Source: a virus. Taken from it: DNA of 64,000 nucleotides. The translations under genes were made by a program, and so were the position numbers. Positions 5,947-13,295 of the stretch are shown piece by piece; the stretch's first letter is position 1, and each line of letters opens with the position of its first letter. The DNA is taken from positions 62,001 through 126,000 of IMG/VR virus record IMGVR_UViG_3300037225_001188, one strand, 5' to 3'. The notes under the pieces were generated by a model that saw nothing but the letters and a program-made list of their open reading frames with translations, had not been told where the DNA came from and did not search any database.

Positions 5947-6847
5947 GGGAGAGCCTCGCAAATAGGTTGGCGGTTATAAACCGGTGGCACGTCCACCCTG
6001 GATTGCTAGGGCATAAAGTACAGGGGTAGTACGGTATATCTCAGGACACACTACTCCCTTGGGGGGTGGCCCTGCTAGGTACATGGTACTAGGTACATGG
6101 TACTACGGCCTATATGTAGGCACACTACTCCCTACATGGTAGGCTAGTCTCTGGCCCGTCTGCTCTGCAAGGTTGACGGTGCCGTCTCTACACGCGCGGG
6201 AGTACTCTAGGGGAGTACTCTACCGCGCCAGCTTGAATCGCGCGTCATCAAACCGCGCGAAGTGCGCGCGATTGCTCATTTGGTGCCGCACTCGCCTTTG
6301 AGGCTAGCCCCTGACTGGTGAATCCCAGTCTAAGCGTGCGGCAGACACCTTAGCCTCGCGTTGTGTGACCCTCTGCTAGCGCACAACCATGCCTAGCTAT
6401 CTCCAGCCTACATGGGGTAGCTACACTCCCACAAAGCCTGCTAGACTCGCTGCACGCGGCACGTTCGAGTCACCCAACGTTCGCTCAAGTGTCTTACCAC
6501 GGTATCGCCTAGCTACCCGTGGCCCCTTCCCTCACTCGCCCGGTACGCTACCTCTGGGAGTGTTCTCGCCTCGAAAGGCTCGACTCCGACGATAGACCGG
6601 TTAAGGGGAAGGTGGCGATTCAATTGTCATAGAACGTCGGTTTGCGATGCTCCGAAGCTACGCTGCTAGCGTGCCACATCGTACCCTCACACTAAGACGC
6701 CTCGACCATGTGCTACAGGCTATCTCCTGGCTTATACTCCAGGGTGCTCAGGTATCGGCTGTCACTAGCCCGACTCCTCCGGTATGTCGCTGCCTCTGTC
6801 CCTTCCACGCGCTTATCGCTTGTGGACCTGAGGCACCGTTTACCTAG
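5947..6847. other. 0.9-kb non-coding, repeat-rich region
   Basis: No convincing gene lies here on either strand, and G+C is visibly lower than in the flanks. It holds: a 14-bp tandem duplication of taggtacatggtac (6076-6089, 6090-6103); two copies of cacactactccct (6047, 6121); two copies of ggagtactcta in 13-bp register (6199, 6212), each containing the palindrome gagtactc; a gcgcgaagtgcgcgc inverted repeat near 6256; and a foldable element at 6284-6343. Such features fit a replication origin or major control region. Confidence 0.45.
6284..6343 (+). other. possible structured RNA or inverted-repeat element
   Basis: A perfect 8-bp outer stem TGCCGCAC/GTGCGGCA encloses two inner hairpins: GCCT/AGGC (loop TTG) and a 6-bp GACTGG/CCAGTC with loop TGAATC. 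The three-stem shape is tRNA-like in outline, but loop sizes do not match and one arm is missing, so I do not call a tRNA. It could fold on either strand. No adjacent gene explains it. Confidence 0.3.
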
Positions 6848-7105
6848 CTAGGTGGTGGTTTCCTTTCCCCACGTGCGATAAGCGCCAGTGGTAGTCGCGT
6901 ATGCTCTACCGCGTACGAATGCTGCGCGGTATGTCGCGTTTTTCACGCTACCGGGGGCCATGTGGCGCCCATGGTAACCGTCGAGATAGCCTTGCTCAGC
7001 CGCGCGATATCCTGGCATGTAGGGGCCAGAATCGTCGGGGCGGCGGATGAGCTGCGCTTGATGCTTAGCTCGCATCCTCTTCTGCACCATGACTGGATTG
7101 GCCAT
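6848..7105 (-). CDS. hypothetical protein, 85 aa
   Basis: Starts MANPVMVQKRMRAKHQAQ and contains GYRAAEQGYLDGYHGRH, the spaced Gly-Tyr pattern shared with the protein at 5599-5946. It is strongly basic. CGGAG lies 9 bases before the ATG, inside the end of the upstream gene (TAAACCATG junction). It is the last gene of a three-gene minus-strand operon. No known domain. Confidence 0.55.
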   Translation of the reverse strand: MANPVMVQKRMRAKHQAQLIRRPDDSGPYMPGYRAAEQGYLDGYHGRHMAPGSVKNATYRAAFVRGRAYATTTGAYRTWGKETTT

Positions 7106-7108
7106 GGT

Positions 7109-7318
7109 TTACGCTCCGAATCTACGGCTAGCCGTGCGCACTATGCGACGGCTTGAGTAACTACCGTGTAACCCGTGGTTAACGTCTAGCGGGCTGGCAT
7201 TGCCGCGTGCTGCGTGGGCGTAGTCTGCAAGCCAATGCCGCGTGACCTTACGGCCCGTCCGGCACTTCCCACCGAGCAAGGCGCCAGCTACTAGCGCGAT
7301 GATGACGAGGAGTGCCAT
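7109..7318 (-). CDS. small membrane protein, 69 aa
   Basis: Starts MALLVIIALVAGALLGGKC, one transmembrane segment followed by a basic cytoplasmic-type tail (RTGRKVTRHW). The ATG lies one base after the upstream TAG, so it is coupled. A longer start at 7357 is rejected because it would overlap the preceding gene. Candidates for such proteins include holins and superinfection-exclusion proteins, but nothing here decides between them. Confidence 0.5.
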   Translation of the reverse strand: MALLVIIALVAGALLGGKCRTGRKVTRHWLADYAHAARGNASPLDVNHGLHGSYSSRRIVRTASRRFGA

Positions 7319-7319
7319 G

Positions 7320-7526
7320 CTAGGTGTCCCCAAGGATACGCGCAACGGCATCGGCAACCGTGGGTGCCCACACCGCGTGACCAGCGTGGTAGGCTTCCAC
7401 GATACCGGAGTCGAGGCGCATAAAGGTCCAATCTTCCGCAGTATCGGCAGCGAGCTTGGACGCTATGGCGTGGCGCGCGGAAGCCAGGGGGCTTTGCTCT
7501 GCCGTGTGTGCCGTCGCGTTAACCAT
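7320..7526 (-). CDS. hypothetical protein, 68 aa
   Basis: Starts MVNATAHTAEQSPLASARHA; the middle AADTAEDWTFMRLDSGIVEAYHAGH suggests a small alpha/beta domain. The start is uncertain: a TTG six codons upstream is possible, and no strong ribosome site precedes either. It heads the three-gene minus-strand operon ending at 6848. Unrecognised. Confidence 0.45.
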   Translation of the reverse strand: MVNATAHTAEQSPLASARHAIASKLAADTAEDWTFMRLDSGIVEAYHAGHAVWAPTVADAVARILGDT

Positions 7527-7825
7527 GCCAGGGAAGCATTGCAACGTCAGGGCCAGGAAAGTGTGACTGCGATATCATGAGCTTGCGCGGTTTAGGTGAG
7601 GTCCAGACTCCCACCATTGACGGCCGGCGCGAGAGTGAGGCGCGAGAGATATTAAGGCGTTGCGCGATCTACATTGGAAGCATGGGGATAAATCCCCATA
7701 GGCAAGGCATTGGGACGACTGCGGTTTGCGGAGCGATAGGAACCATCGCAGGGAAGGGTGGGGGAGAAGACCCCACCTATAGTCATTTCCGCCATACGTT
7801 GCAATACGTTCTGATATGTAAAGCC

Positions 7826-7917
7826 TACCTACATGTACCCCTTTACATATGGTGTCTTGAGCCCCCAATTGACACGCGCATTGTACACCATACCTACATG
7901 TACCCCTTTACATATGG
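7826..7917. repeat. 27-bp direct repeat pair
   Basis: Copies at 7826-7852 and 7891-7917 are identical over tacctacatgtacccctt plus nine more bases, 65 bases apart. The first copy is also flanked by an inverted ATGTAAA/TTTACAT pair (7816-7848), so the unit can form a hairpin. Likely a protein-binding or origin-type iteron pair. Confidence 0.5.
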
Positions 7918-8187
7918 GGGCGCCAGCCCCCATCTACTAACCGATGGTCATGTGACCTGTGCCTGTTAACCGTCGGTCGTATCCTATCGACCGGAGTGAT
8001 ACGGGTGCAACGTCGTGATATTACTAGCGTGCGCTCATGTACTCCCTACTGTATGCCGTGCTACCGTACCCTTACAGACGCTCCGTCCTACCAGCTGGGG
8101 CCTAGAGGCTACTTGATCATGCTCGCGCGCACAGAATAGTTTTCAAACTACGTTCCAAGTTTCACGCCTCCTTCAAATCTTCCCTCG

Positions 8188-8193
8188 TACGCT
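8188..8193 (+). promoter_or_regulatory. start-linked -10-like motif (TACGCT)
   Basis: CTCG-TACGCT lies exactly 5 bases before the ATG at 8199, and no ribosome site is present. The same CTCG-TACACT spacing occurs before 9502, and a TACACC variant before 13296. A -10 box at this distance would start transcription at or next to the ATG, giving a leaderless mRNA. No matching -35 is visible. Confidence 0.4.
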
Positions 8194-8198
8194 TCAGC

Positions 8199-8678
8199 AT
8201 GAAGAACCTCAAGCACTACCAGCGAGCCTATGATTCTAGGCGCCGTCCTAACCGCTCTCCGGATGCATTGCTCTCCGACGTCCTAGACAAGGTTGCCACC
8301 GCCCACACCATCCTCGAGCCCGACTTCACCCCAGGCAAGGATGCTGTTGCCGCCACCCTGCTCGAGCTGGTCTACGCCTTCGAGCGCCTCGACTCCTGGT
8401 TCTCGCACGGAGGGTCTAAGCCGCGGCTCTGGGCCAGGAAGAAGCTGCAGCATACCTCTCCCGTTTCTCCTGACGAGGTAGAGGTCGTGGTCTCCAGGCG
8501 CGGTCTTCCATGTCCCCTCAGCGGCGTCGAGGTCACTCTCACTGGAGAGTCCCAGGAGTTCGCGTGCCCGTGTGGGGCGATGTTTCAGGTCACCGGGTTG
8601 AGGACGCTCTTGATCGGTGTGCACCTGGCACAGCTGTCGTGGTGGTTCAGGACGTACGGCGACTTCATCAGGCCTTAA
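8199..8678 (+). CDS. hypothetical protein, 159 aa
   Basis: Starts MKNLKHYQRAYDSRRRPNR. The first 75 residues are helical (LLELVYAFERLDSWF). The second half has a small beta-rich Cys-containing segment (CPLSGVEVTL, FACPCGAMF) that may bind zinc. The last 25 residues differ in composition, so the C-terminus may be altered. No ribosome site precedes the ATG, so it is probably read from a leaderless transcript. Function unknown. Confidence 0.55.
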   Translation: MKNLKHYQRAYDSRRRPNRSPDALLSDVLDKVATAHTILEPDFTPGKDAVAATLLELVYAFERLDSWFSHGGSKPRLWARKKLQHTSPVSPDEVEVVVSRRGLPCPLSGVEVTLTGESQEFACPCGAMFQVTGLRTLLIGVHLAQLSWWFRTYGDFIRP

Positions 8679-8744
8679 CCACAGCCTTCCTCTCCAGGTT
8701 CTCGCGCCTCGCGCAAAACCCATCTCGTACAGCTTCTTACCGCC

Positions 8745-8770
8745 GCAGGCCTTTCACCTATGAGGCCTGC
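8745..8770 (+). terminator. hairpin after the 8199-8678 gene
   Basis: Perfect 8-bp stem GCAGGCCT/AGGCCTGC with a 10-nt loop, 67 bases after the stop codon, followed by TTCACC rather than a T-run. It may end transcription or stabilise the mRNA. A CTCGTACAGCTTC copy of the start-linked motif lies just upstream (8724-8736) with no gene start attached. Confidence 0.35.
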
Positions 8771-8881
8771 TTCACCAGGCGGTGAGGGGACTCTTGAGTG
8801 GCGATAACCATGCGCGGCGCCCGCGACTTCGTGCTCTGCGCTGCTGGCTGGGATGGCTTGGCACTTGATTAGGAGGAAGGC

Positions 8882-9505
8882 GTGAAAGTTCGCGAGCTGG
8901 TAGAGAAGCTGCAAGCCCTGCCGCAGGACCTCGACGCGTACGTTCAGGAGGGCGACTCGCCTAGCTACGCCTACCGGGCGGTCGAGTCCGCGGTGCGGCC
9001 GGCGGTGATCTCCGATGACGGGCGGCTGGCTGCGCTCCTCGCGGGTCGTCGTGAGGGGACCGTGCTCGACGGGGGTCTGAACTTCCGCGACGCCATGTCC
9101 GATGCCCTCCAGCGTGAACAGCTTCAGCGAGCGGTTCAGGGTCTTCACGATCACCGGCGTCGGGGGTCGACCGCGCCCGTCCCTGACGGCCTTGGCGACC
9201 TCGCCCTTGACCAGGCTGCGCAGCTCGCGGACCGACAGCTCCTTGCTGAGCGACACCATCGAGGACAGCTTCAAGGAGAGCGTTTGCCGGCCACGTCTGC
9301 GAAGACGACGAGCGCTTCGCGGTCGGAGACCGTGTCTCCGTCGGGACCTCAGACGAGGCGGCGCCTAACGCCACCGTGCAGAGCCCGCCGTTCACGGAGC
9401 GCGGCAAGCTCCGCATCTTGTTCGACGGCAGCTCGGTCACCTACGACATCCCGCGCTCGCTCTGCAAGAAGATCTGAAAATCCTCTCTCGTACACTTCCT
9501 CATGA
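8882..9505 (+). CDS. hypothetical protein; N-terminal ~65 residues convincing, remainder doubtful
   Basis: A very strong AGGAGGAAGGC site precedes the GTG. The first ~65 residues (MKVRELVEKLQALPQDLDAY) match the style of a common small phage protein beginning MKVRELIE-LQ. After about position 9079 third-position codon use collapses and the opposite strand looks coding. The open frame continues only by chance to 9505. A plus-strand coding segment in another frame follows at 9286. This is probably a gene interrupted by rearrangement or frameshift. Confidence 0.4.
   Translation: MKVRELVEKLQALPQDLDAYVQEGDSPSYAYRAVESAVRPAVISDDGRLAALLAGRREGTVLDGGLNFRDAMSDALQREQLQRAVQGLHDHRRRGSTAPVPDGLGDLALDQAAQLADRQLLAERHHRGQLQGERLPATSAKTTSASRSETVSPSGPQTRRRLTPPCRARRSRSAASSASCSTAARSPTTSRARSARRSENPLSYTSS
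9080..9259 (-). pseudogene. minus-strand coding island
   Basis: Read on the minus strand from ATG 9257-9259, this gives MVSLSKELSVRELRSLV and about 40 more residues (KGEVAKAVRDGRGR, PVIVKTLNRSLKLF). It is a natural-looking helical protein with nearly all codons ending in G or C. The frame stays open beyond 9080 but there runs antisense to the well-supported start of the plus gene. It is therefore a gene fragment lying head-on to that gene. No family recognised. Confidence 0.35.
9250..9477 (+). pseudogene. C-terminal coding fragment without a start codon
   Basis: From about 9286 the frame encodes AGHVCEDDERFAVGDRVSV, then GKLRILFDGSSVTYDIPRSL and a short tail, ending in TGA, with coding-like codons throughout. 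No ATG, GTG or TTG lies in frame between the upstream stop and the coding-like part. It may be the true end of the gene starting at 8882 with the intervening piece altered. Beta-rich; function unknown. Confidence 0.4.
9491..9496 (+). promoter_or_regulatory. start-linked -10-like motif (TACACT)
   Basis: CTCG-TACACT ends 5 bases before the recombinase ATG, with no ribosome site. It is the best copy of the motif also found before 8199 and 13296. Shared upstream bases (AAATCTTCCCTCG versus AAATCCTCTCTCG) make a chance match less likely. Confidence 0.45.
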
Positions 9506-10281
9506 AGCCTGATCGACCCCGCCTCTACCGCGGCCGCCCCGTCCGGCCGAAGGCTGCGGCCGACCGGCCCGGCCGCACGGGCAACCCGCTCGTCGCCGTC
9601 GGGTACATCCGCGTCTCGAAGGATGAGCAGGACCTCTCCCCCGAGGCCCAGCTCGAGGCGATGGAGGGATGGTGCCGCGGCCGAGGCGTCGTCCTCGCCT
9701 CGTGGCACGAGGACCGCCTCTGCAGCGTCACCGCGGTGGACCAGCGCCCCGGGCTGATGGAGGCGCTCGAGCAGGTGCAGGCGCTCGGGGCCGGCGTGCT
9801 CCTCGTCGCCAAGCGCGACCGCCTCGCCCGCGACCCCATCATCACCGCGATGGTCGAGCGCCTGGTCGAGCGCGCCGGCGCCCGGGTGCAGTCCGCGGCT
9901 GGCGAGGGCACGGACGGCGACGGCCCGGTCGACCAGCTCATGCGGCGCATCGTCGACGCCTTCGCCGAGTACGAGCGGGCCCTCATCCGCCAACGCACCA
10001 AGGCCGCGCTGGCCGTCAAGAGCCGCCGCGGGGAGCGCGTCGGGGGCGTCCCGTACGGGTGGCGGGTCGCCGCGGACGGGGTGCACCTGATTCCCGACGA
10101 GGTCGAGCAGCACATCATCAAGATGGCGAGCGAGCTGCGCGACCAGGGGCAGTCGCTCAACGAGGTCTCGGACTCGCTTGCTCGCTTGGACCTCGTCTCG
10201 CGCCGCGGGGTCCCGTTACAGAAGATGTCGATCAAGCGGATGGTGAGCGGGCGGAGGCTCGCCCAGGTGGACCTGACTTGA
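9502..10281 (+). CDS. serine recombinase (resolvase/invertase family)
   Basis: 259 residues. After a basic 30-residue leader comes the resolvase catalytic domain: VAVGYIRVSKDEQDLSPEAQ with the nucleophile Ser at residue 39, and LLVAKRDRLARDP near 101-112 with the conserved Arg/Asp cluster. The long E helix follows (DQLMRRIVDAFAEYERALIRQR). The C-terminal ~70 residues resemble the recombinase/helix-turn-helix region. It lacks the zinc ribbon and coiled coil of large phage integrases, so it more likely acts as a resolvase or invertase. No crossover sites were seen nearby. Confidence 0.85.
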   Translation: MKPDRPRLYRGRPVRPKAAADRPGRTGNPLVAVGYIRVSKDEQDLSPEAQLEAMEGWCRGRGVVLASWHEDRLCSVTAVDQRPGLMEALEQVQALGAGVLLVAKRDRLARDPIITAMVERLVERAGARVQSAAGEGTDGDGPVDQLMRRIVDAFAEYERALIRQRTKAALAVKSRRGERVGGVPYGWRVAADGVHLIPDEVEQHIIKMASELRDQGQSLNEVSDSLARLDLVSRRGVPLQKMSIKRMVSGRRLAQVDLT

Positions 10282-10448
10282 TCGTCTGTGACCACTGCCG
10301 GCAGAGCGTGCTCGCCAGGCGCCGGGTCGTCTGCCCGCACTGCGACGCCGACCTGTGCGAGGGCTGCTACGACTCGCACCGCTGCCACGGGCGCGAGGAC
10401 GCCTGCCGCTGCCGAGAGGAGAGTCATGCTCCAGACCGACCTGCTTGA
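10278..10448 (+). CDS. Cys/His-rich zinc-finger microprotein, 56 aa
   Basis: Starts at TTG overlapping the recombinase TGA: LIVCDHCRQSVLARRRVVC, then PHCDADLCEGCYDSHRCHG and a C-terminal CRCR. At least four CxxC-type pairs could bind two zincs, similar in spacing to ZZ or B-box-like fingers. It overlaps the ligase start by 23 bases. The unusual start codon and lack of a clear ribosome site lower confidence, but the metal motif is unlikely by chance. Confidence 0.5.
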   Translation: MIVCDHCRQSVLARRRVVCPHCDADLCEGCYDSHRCHGREDACRCREESHAPDRPA

Positions 10449-11694
10449 CCGCATCGCCGCAACCACTAAGAAGAACGAGAAGCTCGCGCTCCTGAAACAG
10501 GTCGAGGGGGAGACCCGCGAGCTGCTGCGTCTGGCGCTCGATCCGATGGTCACCTTCGGGCTCACCGTCGCCGAGTGCACGAAGCATGGCTGGAGCGGCG
10601 ACCCGCAGGAGGTCCAGCATGAGCTGCTCCAGGAGGCGGAGTGGTGGCCGGTCCTGACCGACCTGGCCTCCAGGCTGGCGTCGCGCAGCTTGACCGGCAA
10701 CGAGGCGAAGGAGGCGGTCCACGTCGTTTGCCAGTCGGCGCCGAACGCCGCGGCCGCGTTGTGGGCGTCGCGGATGCTCAACAAGGATCTCCGCGCCGGG
10801 GTCGCCGGCGGCATCGTCCTCGACGCCATCCCCGACCTCTACGAGGAGTTCGAGGTCTGGTTGGCGAAGCCGTACGAAGACCAAGAGCTGCCAGAGACAG
10901 CAGTGCTTGAACGCAAGCTTGATGGGTTACGCATGGTAGTGATGGGAGGCAAAGCCTTCACGAGAAATGGGCACGTCATCTCATCAGTCGATCCGATAAT
11001 CGAGCAACTACCAGATCAAGTTCGTAATAAATTCGTAACCGACGGTGAGATCGTTGGAGCCGAGTTCGATGATACTTCCGGTCAGGTGCGACAAAAGAAA
11101 GGACGAGCATCTGAATCGCTCGTGTACAATGTCTTTGATCTTATCTCCTTGCAAGAGTGGAAATCGCGAGACACAGCTATTCTTCTAGAGCGGAAAGAAA
11201 TGATGACCGAGTTGCTCATCCCATATCAAACTGAGAATATCGGCGTTGTTCCGTGGGACATTGTCAAGAATATAACAATTGAAGTAGCTATCGCTAAACG
11301 CGATAATTACTTGAGCCTCGGGTACGAAGGCGTAATGATCAAGGACGCATCGAGTCAGTACGTGTGGGGGCGTAACAACTCGATGATGAAACTCAAGAAG
11401 ATGGACAACCTCGATGGCATCGTCGTCGGCACATATGAAGGGAAGAAGGGTAAGACTAAAGGCAAGCTCGGAGGTCTGAGCGTAAGACATTCTGGCAAGA
11501 TCAAAGGCGGTCTCGAAGTCGAAGCCGTGACCGATGTCGGTAGTGGATTCACTGACAAGCAACGTGTTGAATTGTGGGCAATGCGTGAGCAGCTTGTCGG
11601 TTGGTGTGTCGAGATTCAATTTCAGAACTTCACGTCAAAAGAAGGAAGAATGCGCTTCCCGGTCTATCTTGGAAGGCGTCCAGATAAAGAATGA
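10426..11694 (+). CDS. ATP-dependent DNA ligase
   Basis: 422 residues. LERKLDGLRMVV contains the KxDG adenylation motif (Lys near residue 165). It is followed by FTRNGHVISS (motif III region), DGEIVG (motif IIIa/IV style), GYEGVMIKD (motif IV) and MMKLKK (motif V), with an OB-fold C-terminus. An N-terminal helical domain of about 150 residues is like T4-type ligases. It seals nicks using ATP during phage replication or repair. Base composition changes sharply near 10875: the N-terminal part is GC-rich, while the catalytic part is AT-rich with A/T-ending codons. Confidence 0.93.
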   Translation: MLQTDLLDRIAATTKKNEKLALLKQVEGETRELLRLALDPMVTFGLTVAECTKHGWSGDPQEVQHELLQEAEWWPVLTDLASRLASRSLTGNEAKEAVHVVCQSAPNAAAALWASRMLNKDLRAGVAGGIVLDAIPDLYEEFEVWLAKPYEDQELPETAVLERKLDGLRMVVMGGKAFTRNGHVISSVDPIIEQLPDQVRNKFVTDGEIVGAEFDDTSGQVRQKKGRASESLVYNVFDLISLQEWKSRDTAILLERKEMMTELLIPYQTENIGVVPWDIVKNITIEVAIAKRDNYLSLGYEGVMIKDASSQYVWGRNNSMMKLKKMDNLDGIVVGTYEGKKGKTKGKLGGLSVRHSGKIKGGLEVEAVTDVGSGFTDKQRVELWAMREQLVGWCVEIQFQNFTSKEGRMRFPVYLGRRPDKE

Positions 11695-11808
11695 GACTTG
11701 GCTCGGCGGGGCTCGGTTAGGCGGGGCTTGGCGCTGCAAGGCAAGCTACGGCTCGGCGTTCCACGGCAAGGGATTCATTTAGTTAGTAGAACGCCAGAAA
11801 GATAATCA
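11695..11808 (+). repeat. imperfect GGCTCGGC-type repeat and low-GC leader
   Basis: After the ligase stop, units such as ggctcggc, ggctcggt, ggcttggc and aaggcaagc recur in loose 5-15-base register to about 11770. An AT-rich leader then runs to the ATG at 11809. Arrays of this degenerate kind are common in phage intergenic sequence; their role is unclear. No promoter consensus visible. Confidence 0.4.
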
Positions 11809-12384
11809 ATGCTGATCACGATAGAGATCAAGGGTCGCACTCCACTGTTGATGAACCGCTTCGGCGAGGTTCCTGAAGTCGCCACGACCAGCGGGCATGC
11901 TCCGGTTATGACGTCTTCGTCAGAGCGTGGCACTCCACGTACTCAGGCGGAGAAGGCCGCGTACCGCGACGCGAAGACCGGAGAGCTGTTCATCCCAGGA
12001 CCGAACGTCCTCTCGTGCCTTGTCGAGGCCGGGAAGTTCACGAAGGCTGGGAAGACGAAGCTCACGACCCAGAAGTCGACGCTCGTCACCGCCGGTTTGA
12101 TGCTGAACGAGGTCGCGCTCCCGCTCCACGTCAGCGAGTTCGAGGTCGACTCGCGCGGGGTCGTCATCCCGGCTACCGGGGGGCGCGTCATTCGTCATCG
12201 TCCGCGGCTCGACGAGTGGAGTTTGACGTTCTCGCTAGACGTCGACGAGACGATGTTCTCCGAGTCGTTGGTCAGGACGCTCGTCGACGATGCCGGGAAG
12301 AAGATCGGGCTCGGAGACTATCGTCCATCTCGCAAGGGTCCGTTCGGCAGGTTCGACGTGGTAGGATGGAAGGTCGAGAAGTAA
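11809..12384 (+). CDS. hypothetical protein with possible RAMP/Cas7-like fold, 191 aa
   Basis: Starts MLITIEIKGRTPLLMNRFG. Other landmarks are a polar loop with TPRTQAEKAAYRD, FIPGPNVLSCLVEAGKF, GRVIRHRPRLDEWSLTF and a C-terminal GLGDYRPSRKGPFGRFDVV. The opening strand ending in LLMN, the basic loop and the glycine-rich C-terminal strand recall RAMP/Cas7-like RNA-binding proteins. That is my pattern impression, not a search result. No CRISPR array or other cas gene is in the window. GC returns to phage level here. Confidence 0.55.
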   Translation: MLITIEIKGRTPLLMNRFGEVPEVATTSGHAPVMTSSSERGTPRTQAEKAAYRDAKTGELFIPGPNVLSCLVEAGKFTKAGKTKLTTQKSTLVTAGLMLNEVALPLHVSEFEVDSRGVVIPATGGRVIRHRPRLDEWSLTFSLDVDETMFSESLVRTLVDDAGKKIGLGDYRPSRKGPFGRFDVVGWKVEK

Positions 12385-12385
12385 C

Positions 12386-12631
12386 ATGCCGCGAGGGCCG
12401 TACGAACACGACAGCCTGACCTTCGCCCCGGACCGGCAACTCGAGTGTCGGGGGTACGGCAAGTGCCTCGACGTCGCGCTCAGCAGCGGTTGGGTGTCGT
12501 GGTGTTGCACCGGGTGCACGAAGTTCGTCGAGCTGACGGCCGAGGAGAAGACCAGCGACATGATCGCCCTGCTCCACATCCTCGGGGAGCTGGAGTTCCC
12601 GCTCGGCATCAAGAAGAGGCACGACCCGTGA
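12386..12631 (+). CDS. hypothetical Cys-rich protein, 81 aa
   Basis: Starts MPRGPYEHDSLTFAPDRQ. The segment ECRGYGKC followed by WVSWCCTGCTKF could form a zinc site. The helical C-terminus (SDMIALLHILGELEF) ends basic. It begins directly after the preceding stop with no strong ribosome site and overlaps the next GTG. Unassigned. Confidence 0.55.
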   Translation: MPRGPYEHDSLTFAPDRQLECRGYGKCLDVALSSGWVSWCCTGCTKFVELTAEEKTSDMIALLHILGELEFPLGIKKRHDP

Positions 12632-13260
12632 GGCCGGATCGCTACGACGGCGACCCCGACCTCGACCGCCTTGAGCGCACCGTCGCCGGGCTCGACGGCG
12701 TCGTCGAGATGGCGGTCACGGCCGCTCGCGAGAAGATCGGTGAGCCGACGTGCGCCGGGTGCCGGAGCCCGGGGTGCTGCTACCAGCGCGTGTCGGTGAC
12801 GCTGGCGGAGGCCCTGCCGATCGCGCGCCGGCTCATCAGCCGCGGGTTCGACTCCCCCGGGGTGCGGCGGCGGCTCGCCGGCGAGGGTGAGGAGATGTCG
12901 TCGCGCACGCCAGAGGAGTGGTGGGCGCTGTCGAGGCCGTGCTTCTTCCTCGGCGAGGGGCGGTGCTCTATCTACGACGTGCGCCCGGTGGCGTGCCGCG
13001 CTCGCTTCTCGTGGAGCGACCCGGAGTTGTGCCAGCCGCCGGCCGTCAGCGACGTCGTGACCGTCGACATGGTCGGCGCCGCCCGAGCCGTGGTGCAGCT
13101 CAACCTCGAGCTGTGCCGCGGCCTCGGCCTGAATGACGTCGTCACCTACGCCGGCGCCATGCCGCGGATGGTGGCGGTCGCGCTCGAGGCGCTCAGCAGA
13201 GACACCGCCGCTGCCGTCGAGTACCTATGGGGGCTGGAGTTTCCGATCGCGGGCCGCTGA
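12628..13260 (+). CDS. YkgJ-family Cys-cluster (possible Fe-S or zinc) protein
   Basis: 210 residues. CAGCRSPGCCYQRVSVT near residue 49 and CFFLGEGRCSIYDVRPVAC near residue 111 match the CxxC...CC / C...C-x-IY-x-x-RP-x-x-C layout of the YkgJ (UPF0153) family, thought to bind a metal cluster. The long helical C-terminus is family-variable. The GTG start overlaps the previous stop. The function of the family is unknown; phage copies are often found among DNA-metabolism genes. Confidence 0.75.
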   Translation: MRPDRYDGDPDLDRLERTVAGLDGVVEMAVTAAREKIGEPTCAGCRSPGCCYQRVSVTLAEALPIARRLISRGFDSPGVRRRLAGEGEEMSSRTPEEWWALSRPCFFLGEGRCSIYDVRPVACRARFSWSDPELCQPPAVSDVVTVDMVGAARAVVQLNLELCRGLGLNDVVTYAGAMPRMVAVALEALSRDTAAAVEYLWGLEFPIAGR

Positions 13261-13284
13261 GCCGTCAAGCAAAACCTCGCGACG

Positions 13285-13290
13285 TACACC
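13285..13290 (+). promoter_or_regulatory. start-linked -10-like motif (TACACC)
   Basis: TACACC ends 5 bases before the ATG at 13296, preceded by AAAACCTCGCGACG, resembling the sequences before 8199 and 9502. There is no ribosome site. Weakest of the three copies at the hexamer. Confidence 0.3.
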
Positions 13291-13295
13291 TCGAC

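Larger units (their letters stand above)
7527..8198. other. 0.67-kb non-coding divergent region
   Basis: Separates the minus-strand operon from the plus-strand accessory region. Two open frames near 7575-7969 on opposite strands lack ribosome sites and coding-like codon use, so I reject them. The main features are a 27-bp direct repeat and AT-rich stretches around 7815-7920 and 8130-8180. It probably contains promoters in both directions, but none is convincing by eye except the start-linked motif before 8199. Confidence 0.4.

Noticed and set aside
6389-6847. Plus-strand open frames in the 0.9-kb region
   Set aside because: Composition differs from phage genes, no ribosome sites, and they span inverted repeats.
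7575-7969. Overlapping open frames on both strands in the divergent region
   Set aside because: No ribosome sites, atypical codon use, and they cross the 27-bp repeats.
8811-8872. A 20-codon open frame before the 8882 gene
   Set aside because: No ribosome site, atypical codons and no supporting context.
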